64,000 nt of DNA from Pararhodobacter sp. (GTDB taxonomy: Bacteria > Pseudomonadota > Alphaproteobacteria > Rhodobacterales > Rhodobacteraceae): NCBI GenBank assembly GCA_020832665.1, contig JAFIEG010000003.1, forward strand, positions 1 through 64,000. The letters run 5' to 3'. A program made the position numbers and the translations under genes. Position 1 is the stretch's first letter, and every line of letters begins with the position of its first letter. The notes under the pieces were generated by a model. That model was not told the DNA's origin. It saw only the letters and a list, made by a program, of their open reading frames with translations, and did no database searches. Of this stretch, positions 30,158 to 39,422 are shown in pieces.

Positions 30158-31867
30158 ATGACTCAGCCCAACCATGCCCCCATCCCCGAACTCTATGTCT
30201 CGCAGGAATCCGCGCGCAAGCTCAAGCTCGAAGCCGCCTCGCTGCCCTCGTGGGATCTGACCCCGCGCCAGCTCTGCGATCTCGAATTGCTGATGAATGG
30301 CGGCTTCTTCCCGCTCAAGGGTTTCCTGGATCGCGCCGATCATGAAAGTGTGGTCGAGAACATGCGCCTGGCCGATGGCACATTGTGGCCGATGCCGGTT
30401 ACGCTCGACGTGTCGACCGCCTTCGCCGAGAGTATCGAGCCCGGCCAGGACATCGCCCTGCGCGACCCGGAAGGCGTGATTCTGGCCATCCTGTCGGTGA
30501 GCGACAAATGGACCCCCGACAAGGCACGCGAGGCAGAATCGGTTTTCGGCGCCGACGATCCGGCACATCCGGCGGTGCATTACCTGCACAATATCGCCGG
30601 CCCGGTCTATCTGGGCGGGCCGGTCATGGGCATTCAGGCGCCGGTGCATTACGATTTCAAGGCACGACGCGACACGCCCAACGAGTTGCGCGCGCGCTTT
30701 CGCAAGCTGGGCTGGCGCAAGGTCGTGGCATTCCAGACGCGCAACCCGCTGCACCGCGCGCATCAGGAACTGACCTTCCGCGCCGCGCGCGAGGTGCAGG
30801 CGAACCTGCTGATCCACCCGGTGGTGGGCATGACCAAGCCGGGTGATGTCGATCACTTCACCCGCGTGCGCTGCTACGAGGCGGTGCTCGACAAATACCC
30901 CGCCGCCACTACGACGATGAGTCTGCTTAACCTCGCCATGCGCATGGGCGGCCCGCGCGAGGCAGTCTGGCACGGCATCATCCGTCGCAACCATGGCTGC
31001 ACGCACATGATCGTGGGGCGCGACCATGCCGGGCCGGGCAAGAACAGCCAGGGCGCCGATTTCTACGGCCCCTATGACGCGCAGGCGCTGTTCACGCAGC
31101 ATCAGGACGAGATCGGGCTGGAGATGGTCGATTTCAAGCACATGGTCTATGTGCAGGAAAAGGCGCAATACTACCCGGCCAACGAGGTGCCCGAAGGCAG
31201 CACCGTGCTGGACATCTCGGGTACCGAGCTGCGCCGCCGGCTGCGCGAGGGGCTGGATATCCCCGAATGGTTCTCTTTCCCAGAGGTGGTGGGCGAGCTT
31301 CGCCGCCGCTTCCCGCCGCGAGCGCATCAGGGCTTCACTGTTTTCTTCACCGGGCTTTCCGGCTCAGGTAAATCTACCATCGCCAATGCGCTGATGATCA
31401 AGCTGATGGAAATGGGTGACCGGCCGGTGACACTGCTCGATGGCGATGTGGTGCGCAAACATCTGTCGTCGGAGCTGGGCTTTTCCAAGGAACACCGCGA
31501 TCTGAACATCATGCGCATCGGCTATGTCGCCAGCGAGATCACCAAGAATGGCGGCATTGCCATCTGCGCGCCGATTGCCCCCTATACCGCCACAAGGCGC
31601 ATCGTGCGCGAGATGATCGAGGCCTATGGCGCCTTTGTCGAGGTTCATGTCGCCACTTCGATCGAGGAATGCGAGCGCCGCGACCGCAAGGGGCTCTACA
31701 AGCTGGCACGCGCGGGAAAGATCAAGGAATTCACTGGTGTTTCAGACCCTTATGAAGAGCCCAAGGCGCCCGAATTGCGCGTCGACACCGAGAATGTCGA
31801 TGTCGACCACTGCGCCCATCAGGTGCTGCTGACGCTGGAATCGATGGGGCTGATCGGCACGCGCTGA
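30158..31867 (+). CDS. Bifunctional sulfate adenylyltransferase / adenylylsulfate kinase
   Basis: Fused enzyme of 569 residues. An N-terminal sulfate adenylyltransferase (about residues 1-390, with [12 protein letters not shown] and [23 protein letters not shown]) makes APS from sulfate and ATP. A C-terminal APS kinase with P-loop GLSGSGKST (about 399-407) and [26 protein letters not shown] makes PAPS. This monomeric Sat-CysC form replaces CysDN in many Rhodobacteraceae. No sulfate transporter, CysH or CysI is in the window. ATG 30158 has GAAGG upstream, and the upstream part of the frame is unconserved. It is the only sulfur-assimilation gene here. Confidence 0.95.
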   Translation: MTQPNHAPIPELYVSQESARKLKLEAASLPSWDLTPRQLCDLELLMNGGFFPLKGFLDRADHESVVENMRLADGTLWPMPVTLDVSTAFAESIEPGQDIALRDPEGVILAILSVSDKWTPDKAREAESVFGADDPAHPAVHYLHNIAGPVYLGGPVMGIQAPVHYDFKARRDTPNELRARFRKLGWRKVVAFQTRNPLHRAHQELTFRAAREVQANLLIHPVVGMTKPGDVDHFTRVRCYEAVLDKYPAATTTMSLLNLAMRMGGPREAVWHGIIRRNHGCTHMIVGRDHAGPGKNSQGADFYGPYDAQALFTQHQDEIGLEMVDFKHMVYVQEKAQYYPANEVPEGSTVLDISGTELRRRLREGLDIPEWFSFPEVVGELRRRFPPRAHQGFTVFFTGLSGSGKSTIANALMIKLMEMGDRPVTLLDGDVVRKHLSSELGFSKEHRDLNIMRIGYVASEITKNGGIAICAPIAPYTATRRIVREMIEAYGAFVEVHVATSIEECERRDRKGLYKLARAGKIKEFTGVSDPYEEPKAPELRVDTENVDVDHCAHQVLLTLESMGLIGTR

Positions 31868-31882
31868 GCCATTGCGTCCCCC

Positions 31883-31911
31883 TTGCGCTTTTCGCCGGGG
31901 GGGCCTATAGG
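31883..31911 (+). promoter_or_regulatory. Promoter of rpmI-rplT
   Basis: TTGCGC (31883-31888) and TATAGG (31906-31911) with an exact 17-bp spacer lie 82 bp upstream of rpmI and just after the sat-cysC stop. The match is the best sigma-70-like promoter in the window. No infC lies upstream, so L35 and L20 have their own promoter. Confidence 0.6.
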
Positions 31912-31992
31912 CGGGGCCTTGTAACCGCGCGGCCGGCCAATGTGGCATGCCGAGTCGCGCGTATCCACCGCTCGCAGGAACAGGAGACGGAA

Positions 31993-32193
31993 ATGCCCAA
32001 GATGAAGACCAAGGCCAGCGCCAAGAAGCGCTTCAAGGCCACCGCTACCGGCAAGATCAAGTCGGCCCAGGCTGGAAAACGCCACGGGATGATCAAGCGA
32101 TCGAACAAATTCATTCGCGATGCGCGCGGCACCATGGTGCTGAGCGAGGCGGATACGAAGATCGTGAAAACCTACATGCCTTACGACCGCTGA
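31993..32193 (+). CDS. rpmI: 50S ribosomal protein L35
   Basis: Basic ribosomal protein of 66 residues with the family start [15 protein letters not shown] and the conserved [18 protein letters not shown] stretch. ATG 31993 has AGGAGACGGAA upstream, so the longer open frame is rejected. It is followed 13 nt later by rplT, the usual pair. infC is not adjacent, which is common in Rhodobacteraceae. Confidence 0.97.
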   Translation: MPKMKTKASAKKRFKATATGKIKSAQAGKRHGMIKRSNKFIRDARGTMVLSEADTKIVKTYMPYDR

Positions 32194-32206
32194 GGAGGAT
32201 CAGACC

Positions 32207-32569
32207 ATGGCACGCGTCAAATCCGGCACGGTAACCCACGCCCGCCACCGCAAGGTGGTCAAGGCGGCGAAAGGCTATTACGGCGCCCGTTCGCGCAATT
32301 TCCGCACCGCCGCTCAGGCGGTGGACAAGGCCAACCAGTACGCCACCCGCGACCGCAAGAACCGCAAGCGCAGTTTCCGCGCGCTGTGGATCCAGCGCAT
32401 CAACGCCGCGGTGCGCGCGATCGACCCCACGCTGACCTATTCGCGCTTCATCCACGCGCTGGATCAGGCCGGGATCGAGGTTGACCGCAAGGTGCTGGCC
32501 GACCTCGCCGTGCACGAGCCCGAGGCCTTCGGCCAGATCGTGGAACGCGCACGCGCCGCGACCGCCTGA
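32207..32569 (+). CDS. rplT: 50S ribosomal protein L20
   Basis: Binds 23S rRNA early in large-subunit assembly. The 120-residue protein has the classic N-terminus [35 protein letters not shown] and [36 protein letters not shown] precedes the start. It follows rpmI and is closed by a strong hairpin terminator. Confidence 0.98.
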   Translation: MARVKSGTVTHARHRKVVKAAKGYYGARSRNFRTAAQAVDKANQYATRDRKNRKRSFRALWIQRINAAVRAIDPTLTYSRFIHALDQAGIEVDRKVLADLAVHEPEAFGQIVERARAATA

Positions 32570-32593
32570 GCCGCGCACAGGCAAACGCTTGCA

Positions 32594-32632
32594 GGGGCCG
32601 CCCGTCAGCCGACCGGGCGGCCCCTTGCGTTG
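32594..32632 (+). terminator. Terminator of rpmI-rplT
   Basis: GGGGCCGCCCG (32594-32604) pairs perfectly with CGGGCGGCCCC (32614-32624) around a 9-nt loop, followed by TTGCGTTG. It begins 25 nt after the rplT stop. Confidence 0.75.
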
Positions 32633-32704
32633 TGCCCTGGCGGCCAAGCGGGCACCGCGAGCAAGCCCCCATCGCACCACTGCCAGAAGCAGCAAACTCC
32701 ACCC

Positions 32705-32732
32705 TTGCGCGGCGCGGCGCGGCGGTTTAAAC
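32705..32732 (+). promoter_or_regulatory. Candidate promoter of tRNA-Thr
   Basis: TTGCGC (32705-32710) with TTAAAC (32727-32732) at 16 bp lies just before the tRNA gene. The GC-rich spacer contains GCGCGGC repeats. Confidence 0.4.
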
Positions 32733-32745
32733 GACACCCGCCAAT

Positions 32746-32821
32746 GCCGCAGTAGCTCAGCTGGTAGAGCAACGCATTCGTAATGCGTGGGTCGGGGGTT
32801 CGAGTCCCTTCTGCGGCACCA
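32746..32821 (+). tRNA. tRNA-Thr (anticodon CGU)
   Basis: Complete cloverleaf of 76 nt with encoded CCA. Acceptor arms GCCGCAG / CTGCGGC pair fully, the D-arm is GCTC...GAGC, the anticodon stem ACGCA/TGCGT carries loop TTCGTAA with anticodon CGT (reads ACG, Thr), and the T-loop has TTCGAGT. The discriminator base is A. No integrated element is seen next to it. Confidence 0.97.
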
Positions 32822-32925
32822 GCCAGCCACTTGTCAGGATTCAGCCCTTTTTCGCCCGCTCCATGGCGGGGGTGCCCGGCGGCAAACATAGCCAGCAAGC
32901 GCCGTTCGCCCAGATCAAGACCGGC

Positions 32926-34122
32926 TCAACCGATATGGCGCCGGGGCAGCGCGAGCGCCACCACCGAGGCCGCCAGCGCTGCCGCCAGCATCGGCACCAG
33001 CGCAAAGCGCCAGTCGCCCCCGGCCAGCGATACCGCCCACGCCACCAGCGGCGCGCCGGCGAACTGGCCCATCGCCGAGCCCTGCATCAGCATGCCGTTG
33101 CCCGCACCCACCAGTTGCGGCCCGCTCACCACACGCGGCACGCAGTTGAACAGGCTGGGCGGCACCAGCCCGCCGAGAAAGGAAAACACCAGGCAGGCCG
33201 CCAGCCGCGCCGCATCGGGAAGGATCGGCAGGAAGATGGCGATTGCCGTCACGCCCATGGCGGTGCTGCCGGTCAGCACCAGCGCCCGCGCCGAGGCGCC
33301 GCGGCGCATCAGCCAGCCGCCCAGCAGGCATCCGGGCACATTGACCAGCACCACGATGGCGGTGACCAGCGCCGCACGCTCCAGGCTGGCGCCCAGGCTT
33401 TCGGTCTGGAAAGTGGGCAGCCAGACCATCAGCGTCACCCACTGAAAGGCATAAAGCGCGAAGACCAGTGCCACATGCTGCAGCCCGGCGGTGGACGCCG
33501 CCTCGCGCACCAGACCAAGCGCGGCGCGACGCGGCGGCGACGGCATCGCCACGGCGCGCATCTGCCACCAGATCGCCAGCGCCACCGGCAGGCACAGCAG
33601 CGCCACCGCCAGCCACAAGCCGCGCCAGCCCAGGCCCGACAGCGCCAGTGGCGCGGCCAGCATCGCCAGCGCCATGCCCAGCGGCGTGTAGACACTCCAC
33701 ATGCCGAGCGCGAAATCCTGATCGCGCCGCGCCGAGGCGGCCAGCACCACCGCCGGCAGCGAAACGCCGATGGCGACAAAGCCCACCCCTTCGAGAAGGC
33801 GGCTGAGCATGAGCACCGGAAGATCCTGCGCCAGCGCCCCCGTCACGCCGCCCGCGACCAGGCAGACGAACCCCGCCAGCACCAGCCTTTCCCGGCCCAG
33901 ACCGCCGGCCAGCGCGCCAACGATCAGCGCCAGGAACATGCCCAGAAGGTTGAACAGCGAGATGACGAAGCCACCCGCCACCAGGCCAAAGCCCAGCTCG
34001 TCGCGCATGACCGGCAGCGCCGGCGGCAGCTTGCCGACATGGACCGCCGCCATGACGCCGCCCAGCACCGCCAGCGTGACCGCGCCCCAGGCCGTCACGC
34101 GCCGCTCGCCCGATACCGTCAC
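32926..34122 (-). CDS. MFS transporter
   Basis: Major facilitator superfamily protein of 398 residues with about twelve transmembrane helices (first MFS half AVTLAVLGGVMAAVHVGKLPPALPVMRDELGF, then LLEGVGFVAIGVSLPAVVLA). It resembles the CynX/NimT group, but the substrate is unknown. GTG 34122 has GGCAGGGAAGCA upstream and puts the first helix at the N-terminus; an ATG at 34185 would add 21 poorly conserved residues. It lies beside the tRNA-Thr gene and downstream of trcR without clear functional link. Confidence 0.85.
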   Translation of the reverse strand: MTVSGERRVTAWGAVTLAVLGGVMAAVHVGKLPPALPVMRDELGFGLVAGGFVISLFNLLGMFLALIVGALAGGLGRERLVLAGFVCLVAGGVTGALAQDLPVLMLSRLLEGVGFVAIGVSLPAVVLAASARRDQDFALGMWSVYTPLGMALAMLAAPLALSGLGWRGLWLAVALLCLPVALAIWWQMRAVAMPSPPRRAALGLVREAASTAGLQHVALVFALYAFQWVTLMVWLPTFQTESLGASLERAALVTAIVVLVNVPGCLLGGWLMRRGASARALVLTGSTAMGVTAIAIFLPILPDAARLAACLVFSFLGGLVPPSLFNCVPRVVSGPQLVGAGNGMLMQGSAMGQFAGAPLVAWAVSLAGGDWRFALVPMLAAALAASVVALALPRRHIG

Positions 34123-34238
34123 TGCTTCCCTGCCGCCTGCATCGCTACCGCGCCGAAACCCATGCCACCGCAGCCGGCGGCCCATTCGCGTGCCCGGGCC
34201 GCACCGAGCTTAACCGGTGCTTATCCGGCGCGCCGCAC

Positions 34239-35021
34239 TTACCGGCGCCCGCGCGGCGCGTCGTCGTCTTCGTCGTCTTCGCCTTCATCGCCCTCGCCGT
34301 CACCCGGCAGGTTGAAGAAGCTTTCGGCATCGGCATAGTCGGCCGGGTCGGGCTTCTCCTCGGCGTCGCGCGTGAGGCTGAAATTCTCCAGCCCGGCAAT
34401 GTTCGAGGGCAGCTTGGGCTCGGCGGGCATGTCGAGCGACTGCTCGGTGGAAACCAGCTTGCGGCGGGCATCGTCATCCATCACCTCGCCCTCGGAAGCT
34501 CTTTTCCTGGCTGCCTTCTGCACCTCTTCGTCAAGTTCGGACTGCCGGCACAGACCCAGCGCCACCGGGTCGATCGGCTGGATGTTCTGGATGTTCCAGT
34601 GCGAACGCTCGCGAATCGCCTGGATCGTGGGGTTGGTGGTGCCCACCAGCTTGCGGATCTGGGCGTCGGCCAGCTCGGGGTGAAACTTGACCAGCCACAG
34701 GATGGCCGCCGGGCGGTCCTGGCGCTTGGAAAGCGGCGTGTAGCGCGGGCCGCGGCGCTTTTCCTCGCCGGCGGCGGCGGGGTTGTATTTCAGCTTCAGC
34801 CTGTAGGCCGGATCGGCCTCGCCCTTCTTGATCTCGATCTCGTCGAGCTGATTATGCGCGATCGGGTCAAAGCCCTTGACCCCGGCAGCGACATCGCCGT
34901 CGGCGATGCCCTGCACTTCAAGCGCGTGCAGGCCGCAGAACTCGGCGATCTGTGTGAAGCTCAACGTGGTGTTGTCGATCAGCCAGACGGCGGTCGCCTT
35001 GGCCATGAGGGGTTTTGCCAT
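34239..35021 (-). CDS. trcR: DUF1013 protein, cell-cycle transcriptional regulator TrcR
   Basis: Protein of 260 residues with the alphaproteobacterial DUF1013 core: KATAVWLIDNTTLSFTQIAEFCGLHALEVQGIADGDVA and GFDPIAHNQLDEIEIKKGEADP. The family is named cell-cycle transcriptional regulator TrcR in databases as I recall. The segment AAILWLVKFHPELADAQIRKLVGTTNPTIQAIRERSHWN looks like a DNA-binding region. The C-terminus is strongly acidic and low-complexity (DGEGDEGEDDEDDDAPRG). ATG 35021 has AAGGA eight nucleotides upstream. It is well conserved across Alphaproteobacteria, so a housekeeping role is likely. Confidence 0.87.
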   Translation of the reverse strand: MAKPLMAKATAVWLIDNTTLSFTQIAEFCGLHALEVQGIADGDVAAGVKGFDPIAHNQLDEIEIKKGEADPAYRLKLKYNPAAAGEEKRRGPRYTPLSKRQDRPAAILWLVKFHPELADAQIRKLVGTTNPTIQAIRERSHWNIQNIQPIDPVALGLCRQSELDEEVQKAARKRASEGEVMDDDARRKLVSTEQSLDMPAEPKLPSNIAGLENFSLTRDAEEKPDPADYADAESFFNLPGDGEGDEGEDDEDDDAPRGRR

Positions 35022-35165
35022 CTCGTCATTCCTTCGCATTGCCTTGAGCGAGGCCACGGAACATCGCCCGCCGGGGTTGCCGGCCGCGGGCCCATGCCGC
35101 GCATCCTCGCTTTAGGGGGATGGCCGCTATATAAGGCTTCCGGGCGGGCGAGGGAAGGGAAAATC

Positions 35166-35852
35166 ATGGCGCTGGCGCTGCGCAATGCGGCCCTGAAGGG
35201 TCTTCTCGCGCTGCTTCTGGCGGTGGCCGGCATGGGGCCGGGCACGGCCGGCGCGCAAAACCGCGCCGGCGAGTTCGATTACTACATCCTGGCGCTGAGC
35301 TGGATGCCCGGTTTTTGCGAACAGAGCGGCGATGCGCGCGCCGATCCGCGCTGCGCCGAGGGCAGCGGGCATGGCTGGGTGCTGCACGGGCTCTGGCCCC
35401 AGCACGCCGATGGCAGCTGGCCCGAATACTGCCCCACGCCGCAGCGCAATCCCTCGCGGCGCGAAACCGCGCGCCAGGCCGATCTTTTCGGCGTTGCGGG
35501 GGCGGCCTGGCATCAGTGGAACAAGCATGGGCGCTGCAGCGGGCTGAGCGCGGCCCGATACTACGCGCTCAGCCGCCAGGCGATGGAACGGGTGAACTTG
35601 CCCGGGAATCTCGCGCCAGATGAACATCAGGCGGGGCGCGACGCGGTGCTGCCCCCCGAGGCGCTCGAAGCCGCCTTCATTGCCGCCAACCCGGCATTCG
35701 ACGCCGACATGCTGCTGCTCACCTGCCGGGGCAACGCCATCCACGAGCTGCGCCTGTGCCTGACACCCGCACTTCAGCCCCGCCCCTGCGATGCGGCCAC
35801 GCGCCCGCGCGCCTGCGCGCTCGATGCCGCGCGCCTGCCCCCGCCCCGTTGA
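35166..35852 (+). CDS. Ribonuclease T2 family protein, exported
   Basis: Secreted or periplasmic RNase of 228 residues. A signal peptide (about residues 1-30, ending GTAGA) precedes the T2 fold. The first catalytic segment is intact (H74 in LHGLWPQH). The second reads HQWNKHGRC (H116, K120, H121), so the glutamate common in HEWxKHG is replaced by Gln117, which may lower activity. At least six cysteines suggest disulfides. ATG 35166 has GGGAAGG upstream. Such enzymes cleave RNA to 2',3'-cyclic nucleotides for scavenging. It is convergent with the MORN-repeat gene across an unusual hairpin. Confidence 0.88.
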   Translation: MALALRNAALKGLLALLLAVAGMGPGTAGAQNRAGEFDYYILALSWMPGFCEQSGDARADPRCAEGSGHGWVLHGLWPQHADGSWPEYCPTPQRNPSRRETARQADLFGVAGAAWHQWNKHGRCSGLSAARYYALSRQAMERVNLPGNLAPDEHQAGRDAVLPPEALEAAFIAANPAFDADMLLLTCRGNAIHELRLCLTPALQPRPCDAATRPRACALDAARLPPPR

Positions 35853-35917
35853 GGGCGGATGAGGGCGGGCATGGTTGCCCGTCCCGCGATCCGAAGCCGG
35901 TTGAATGAAACGATTGC

Positions 35918-35980
35918 CGCCCGGGGGGGCGCGGCGAACACGGGCGGGTGGGTGGGGCGTTTGCCGCGCGCCCCCGGGCG
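35918..35980. other. Long hairpin with G-quadruplex motif in its loop
   Basis: Arms 35918-35935 and 35963-35980 pair at 17 of 18 positions. The 27-nt loop contains GGGCGGGTGGGTGGGG (35942-35957), a textbook G-quadruplex motif with one-base loops on the plus strand. It sits between the convergent RNase T2 and MORN genes and could end or pause transcription, or be a DNA/RNA structural element. There is no T-tract. Confidence 0.6.
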
Positions 35981-36060
35981 GGCGACGCCATTCCGCCGGG
36001 GCTGCGGCTTGATCGGCGGATAGAGCGGCAGGTCGCCGAGATCGGCGCGAACAGGCCGCC

Positions 36061-37551
36061 TCAGCCCTCCTCGGTCTCCTCGGCCGGGGGCGCCTCGCCG
36101 GCATCACCGGTCTCGGGTTCAGCCTCGTCGGGTTCGATCAGCACGCCGGCCTCCCAGATTCCGCTCAGCACCTGTCCGTCGGCGTAGCGCAGCACGCCGC
36201 GCCCCTCGCGCTGGCCGTCGACAAATTCGCCTTCATAGACATCGCCGGTGGGGTAGGTGGCCACCCCCGCGCCCTCGATCCGGCCGGCGCGCCACTGGCC
36301 TTCATAGACGAAACCATCCTCCATCTCGATCCGGCCCTCGCCGTCGCGCTCGCCGGCGGCGAAATTGCCCTCATAGCGCGAACCGTCGGGATAAGTCATC
36401 ACGCCGGCGCCCTCGCGCTGTCCCGCCTCGAAGCGCCCCTCATAGACGCGCCCGTCGGGAAAACTCATCTGCCCCTGCCCGTGCGGGCGGCCCGAACTGA
36501 ACGCGCCCTCATAGACCAGATCGTCACCAAAATCGGCGCGGCCCTCGCCCTCCTGCCTGCCCTCGACCCACTCGCCGGTATAGCTTGAGCCATCGGCATA
36601 GGTAACGGTGCCTTGGCCGTGGGGCTGACCGTCGCGGAACTGGCCCTCGTAGCGCGCGCCATCGGGATGGGTCAATACCCCCTCGCCATCTATGCGGTCG
36701 GCCACCCAGCTGCCGACATAGACATGCCCGTCAGCGGTCGTCAGCCGCCCGCGCCCGTGGCGCAGATCATCGACGAATTCGCCCTCATAGAGCCCGCCAT
36801 CGGCATAGGTGACCCGCCCGAGCCCCTGCAGCAGCCCCTGCACGAACTCTCCCTCGCGCCGGTCGCCGCTGGGCAGGGTCAACTGCCCCGCGCCGTGCAA
36901 GAGCCCCTCGGCCCATTCGCCGTCATAGATGGTGCCGTCGGGCCGGGTCAGGCGGCCCTCGCCGTGGCGCTCGTCCTCGCGCATCTCGCCGGTATAGACC
37001 GAGCCGTCGGGATAGGTGATGGTGCCGCGCCCCTCGCGCATGCCGTGGCGCCACTCGCCCTCGTAGCGCAGCCCGCCCGGGCGCTCCATCACGCCCTGGC
37101 CGTGCGGCTGGCTGTCGTCGAACTCGCCGGTATAGACAACGCCGGTGGCAAAGCGGCGCGTGCCCTGGCCCATGATGCGGCCCTGATCCCAGTTGCCCTC
37201 ATATGTCGAGCCATCGGGAAACACCATGCGGCCCTGGCCATGCGGGCTGCCATCAAGGAATTCGCCCTCATAGACCGAACCGTTGGGATAGCGCGCCACC
37301 CCCTGGCCGGTGATCTGCCCGCGGTCCCATTCGCCGGTATATTCGAACCCGTTGGGCAGGCGGTAGGTGCCCTCGCCGTGCTGCAACCCGTCAAGAAAGG
37401 TGCCCTCGTAGATGCCACCATCGGGATACTGGCGGGTGACCACCTCGCCCGGCTCGTCGGCGGCGGCGGGCACGACCACCAGCCCGGCCCCGGCGGTCGC
37501 CAGCAGGGCGGCGGAAAGGAGGTTGCGAAAGGCGTGGCTGATCTGCGGCAT
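36061..37551 (-). CDS. Exported MORN-repeat protein (19 repeats)
   Basis: Protein of 496 residues. A signal peptide (ALLATAGAGLVVVPAAA, cleavage near residue 31) is followed by 19 consecutive 23-residue MORN repeats of the pattern YPDG-x-YEGEF-xxG-xxHGQG (about 437 residues) and an acidic tail (EPDEAEPETGDAGEAPPAEETEEG). The repeats form a long beta-hairpin rod. ATG 37551 (MPQISHAFRN) has GGGAG upstream. MORN proteins bind lipids or act as scaffolds in eukaryotes; bacterial exported ones are not understood. It may be a periplasmic scaffold. It is convergent with the RNase T2 gene. Confidence 0.88.
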   Translation of the reverse strand: MPQISHAFRNLLSAALLATAGAGLVVVPAAADEPGEVVTRQYPDGGIYEGTFLDGLQHGEGTYRLPNGFEYTGEWDRGQITGQGVARYPNGSVYEGEFLDGSPHGQGRMVFPDGSTYEGNWDQGRIMGQGTRRFATGVVYTGEFDDSQPHGQGVMERPGGLRYEGEWRHGMREGRGTITYPDGSVYTGEMREDERHGEGRLTRPDGTIYDGEWAEGLLHGAGQLTLPSGDRREGEFVQGLLQGLGRVTYADGGLYEGEFVDDLRHGRGRLTTADGHVYVGSWVADRIDGEGVLTHPDGARYEGQFRDGQPHGQGTVTYADGSSYTGEWVEGRQEGEGRADFGDDLVYEGAFSSGRPHGQGQMSFPDGRVYEGRFEAGQREGAGVMTYPDGSRYEGNFAAGERDGEGRIEMEDGFVYEGQWRAGRIEGAGVATYPTGDVYEGEFVDGQREGRGVLRYADGQVLSGIWEAGVLIEPDEAEPETGDAGEAPPAEETEEG

Positions 37552-37744
37552 GTTCGCTCCCATGCAATTGCCAGGCGCCGCGAGCGCGCCCTCGTCAAAA
37601 GCGAACCTACGCAACCAACGCGCCTTATGGCAAGGCCCCGACCGTTGCCAACCGGCACCTGCGCCCGAAGGGTGTTGGGAACGCGCAGGGGATTATTGGC
37701 CGGCGAAACCGCCCGCCAACGGACCAGACGGCACAAGAGGGCCG

Positions 37745-38020
37745 TTACCGATTGCCGCGCAACGCCTCGGGATGCATTGCCAGATACTGGTGCAGCGTCA
37801 TGTACAGCGCACGCGCGCGCGGCACGTCATCGGCATGCAGCGCTTCGCGGATGTCCTCGCAGATCATCTGCTGCACGCGCTGGGGCCCGTGATGGGCATG
37901 CATGAGATACTCGCCCAGCTCGGCGGCCTCGACCGCGCCGATATGCTCGTGCTCGGCAATAGCGGTGATCTCGGCCCGCGTCAGACAGGTCATGTCGATG
38001 ATGTCATTCTCGTTGATCAT
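37745..38020 (-). CDS. Small conserved-looking helical protein of unknown function
   Basis: Protein of 91 residues without signal peptide or membrane helix, predicted mainly helical (TRAEITAIAEHEHIGAVEAAELGEYLMHAHHGPQRVQQMICEDIREAL). Several histidines (HEH, HAHHG) could bind metal or haem, but this is only a compositional remark. ATG 38020 has GGAGG eight nucleotides upstream. It stands alone between the MORN gene and pheS. No family recognised. Confidence 0.7.
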   Translation of the reverse strand: MINENDIIDMTCLTRAEITAIAEHEHIGAVEAAELGEYLMHAHHGPQRVQQMICEDIREALHADDVPRARALYMTLHQYLAMHPEALRGNR

Positions 38021-38129
38021 GGCTGGGCCCTCCTCCCGGGGAAGGAAGAAGACTAGCATGATTCGCGTGCCGTGGATTTGAGCCTTGTCAACTGGCCCTG
38101 CATGGCATGGCGTGGCGCGGGCCAGCGCC

Positions 38130-39200
38130 TCAGCCCGCGTGCAGGCTGGGCATCTCCAGCGCGCCGAAGCCGTAATGGCGCAGCCAGCGCAGATCGGATT
38201 CGAAAAAGGCACGCAGATCGGGGATGCCGTATTTCAGCATCGCCATGCGGTCGATGCCCATGCCGAAGGCGAAGCCCTGCCACTGACCGGGGTCGATACC
38301 GGCCGAGCGCAGCACATGCGGGTGCACCATGCCCGAGCCCAGCACCTCCATCCAGTCATCGCCCTCGCCGACGCGCAGCTGGCCATTCACCCATGAGCAC
38401 TGGATATCGACCTCGGCCGAGGGCTCGGTGAAGGGAAAATGCGAGGCGCGAAAGCGCGTGCGCACCGGGCGGCCGAAATAGGCCGAGAAGAATTCCTCGA
38501 GCACCCATTTCAGATTGGCCATGGTGATGTCGCGATCGATGGCCAGCCCCTCGATCTGGTGGAACATGGGTGTGTGCGTCTGGTCCATGTCCATGCGGTA
38601 AACGCGCCCGGGCGCGATCACGCGGATGGGCGCGCCCTGCGCCTGCATGGCGCGAATCTGCACCGGGCTGGTATGGGTGCGCAGCACATGCGGCGGGCGG
38701 TTGTCGCCCGGCTCGCGATGCATGAAGAAGGTGTCGTGCTCTTGCCGCGCCGGGTGCTCGGGGGCGATGTTGAGGGCGTCGAAATTGTGCCAGTCGGTTT
38801 CCACCTGCGGGCCCTCGGCGACGGCGAAGCCCATATCGGCGAAGATCGCCGCCATCTCTTCCATGACCTGGCTGACCGGATGCACCGTGCCGCGCGGGCA
38901 CGAGCGCGCCGGCAAGGTGATGTCGAGCCATTCGCGGGCCAGCCGCTCCTCGAGCGCGGCATCGTCGAGTGCAGCCTTGCGCGCGCGCAGCGCGGCGTCG
39001 ATCTCGTCCTTCAGCGCGTTCAGCGCCGGGCCGGCGCTTTTGCGTTCCTCGGGGCTCATGCGGCCCAGCTCGCGCATCTTCAGGCTGATCTCGCCCTTTT
39101 TTCCCAGCGCGGCCAGGCGCACGGTTTCAAGCGCCTCGCCATCGCCCGCCTTGCCGATTGCATCGAGATGCTTCGCCCTGATTTCCGCGATACCGTCCAT
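38130..39200 (-). CDS. pheS: Phenylalanyl-tRNA synthetase alpha subunit
   Basis: Class II aminoacyl-tRNA synthetase subunit of 356 residues. The N-terminal coiled-coil region ([28 protein letters not shown]) and the catalytic core are complete: [15 protein letters not shown], the motif-2 region [21 protein letters not shown] and motif 3 [36 protein letters not shown]. The final helix carries EMPSL. ATG 39200 ([12 protein letters not shown]) resembles homologues; an ATG nine bases upstream is possible and neither has a clear ribosome-binding site. pheT is not in the window, so the subunits may be separated or pheT is left of pheS beyond other genes. Confidence 0.96.
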   Translation of the reverse strand: MDGIAEIRAKHLDAIGKAGDGEALETVRLAALGKKGEISLKMRELGRMSPEERKSAGPALNALKDEIDAALRARKAALDDAALEERLAREWLDITLPARSCPRGTVHPVSQVMEEMAAIFADMGFAVAEGPQVETDWHNFDALNIAPEHPARQEHDTFFMHREPGDNRPPHVLRTHTSPVQIRAMQAQGAPIRVIAPGRVYRMDMDQTHTPMFHQIEGLAIDRDITMANLKWVLEEFFSAYFGRPVRTRFRASHFPFTEPSAEVDIQCSWVNGQLRVGEGDDWMEVLGSGMVHPHVLRSAGIDPGQWQGFAFGMGIDRMAMLKYGIPDLRAFFESDLRWLRHYGFGALEMPSLHAG

Positions 39201-39285
39201 GCCGCCCATCCGCTGCCGACCACGCGCCGTGGCCTAGCCGCAGCGGGGCGCGAATGCAAGCCATGCGCAGGGGGCTGGTGTGGCC

Positions 39286-39348
39286 GGGGGCGCTGCCCCT
39301 GTCCGCTTCGCGCACTCCCCCCGGCGTATTTCAGGCATATTGAAGAGG
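39286..39348 (+). repeat. Dispersed intergenic repeat, copy 2
   Basis: GGGGGCGCTGCCCC, a small stem (CCGCTTCGCG), CCCCCCGGCGTATTTC, AGGCATATTGAAGAGG. It has the same organisation as copies at 16391-16462 (opposite strand) and 47031-47094. It lies between divergent pheS and pgsA. Confidence 0.65.
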
Positions 39349-39422
39349 CGGATTTCCGCGCGCTGGCCGGCGCGGCTCTTTCCCCTTTGCCGCGCGCGTG
39401 CTTTGGCGCTAGGAAGGAGCCG

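Noticed and set aside
32746-32821. tRNA-Thr as possible attachment site of an integrated element
   Set aside because: No integrase, no direct repeat of the tRNA 3' end and no mobile genes are seen on either side.
32863-34338. 491-residue histidine/arginine/glutamine-rich frame antisense to the MFS gene
   Set aside because: Composition is typical of antisense GC-rich frames; the MFS reading has transmembrane helices and family motifs.
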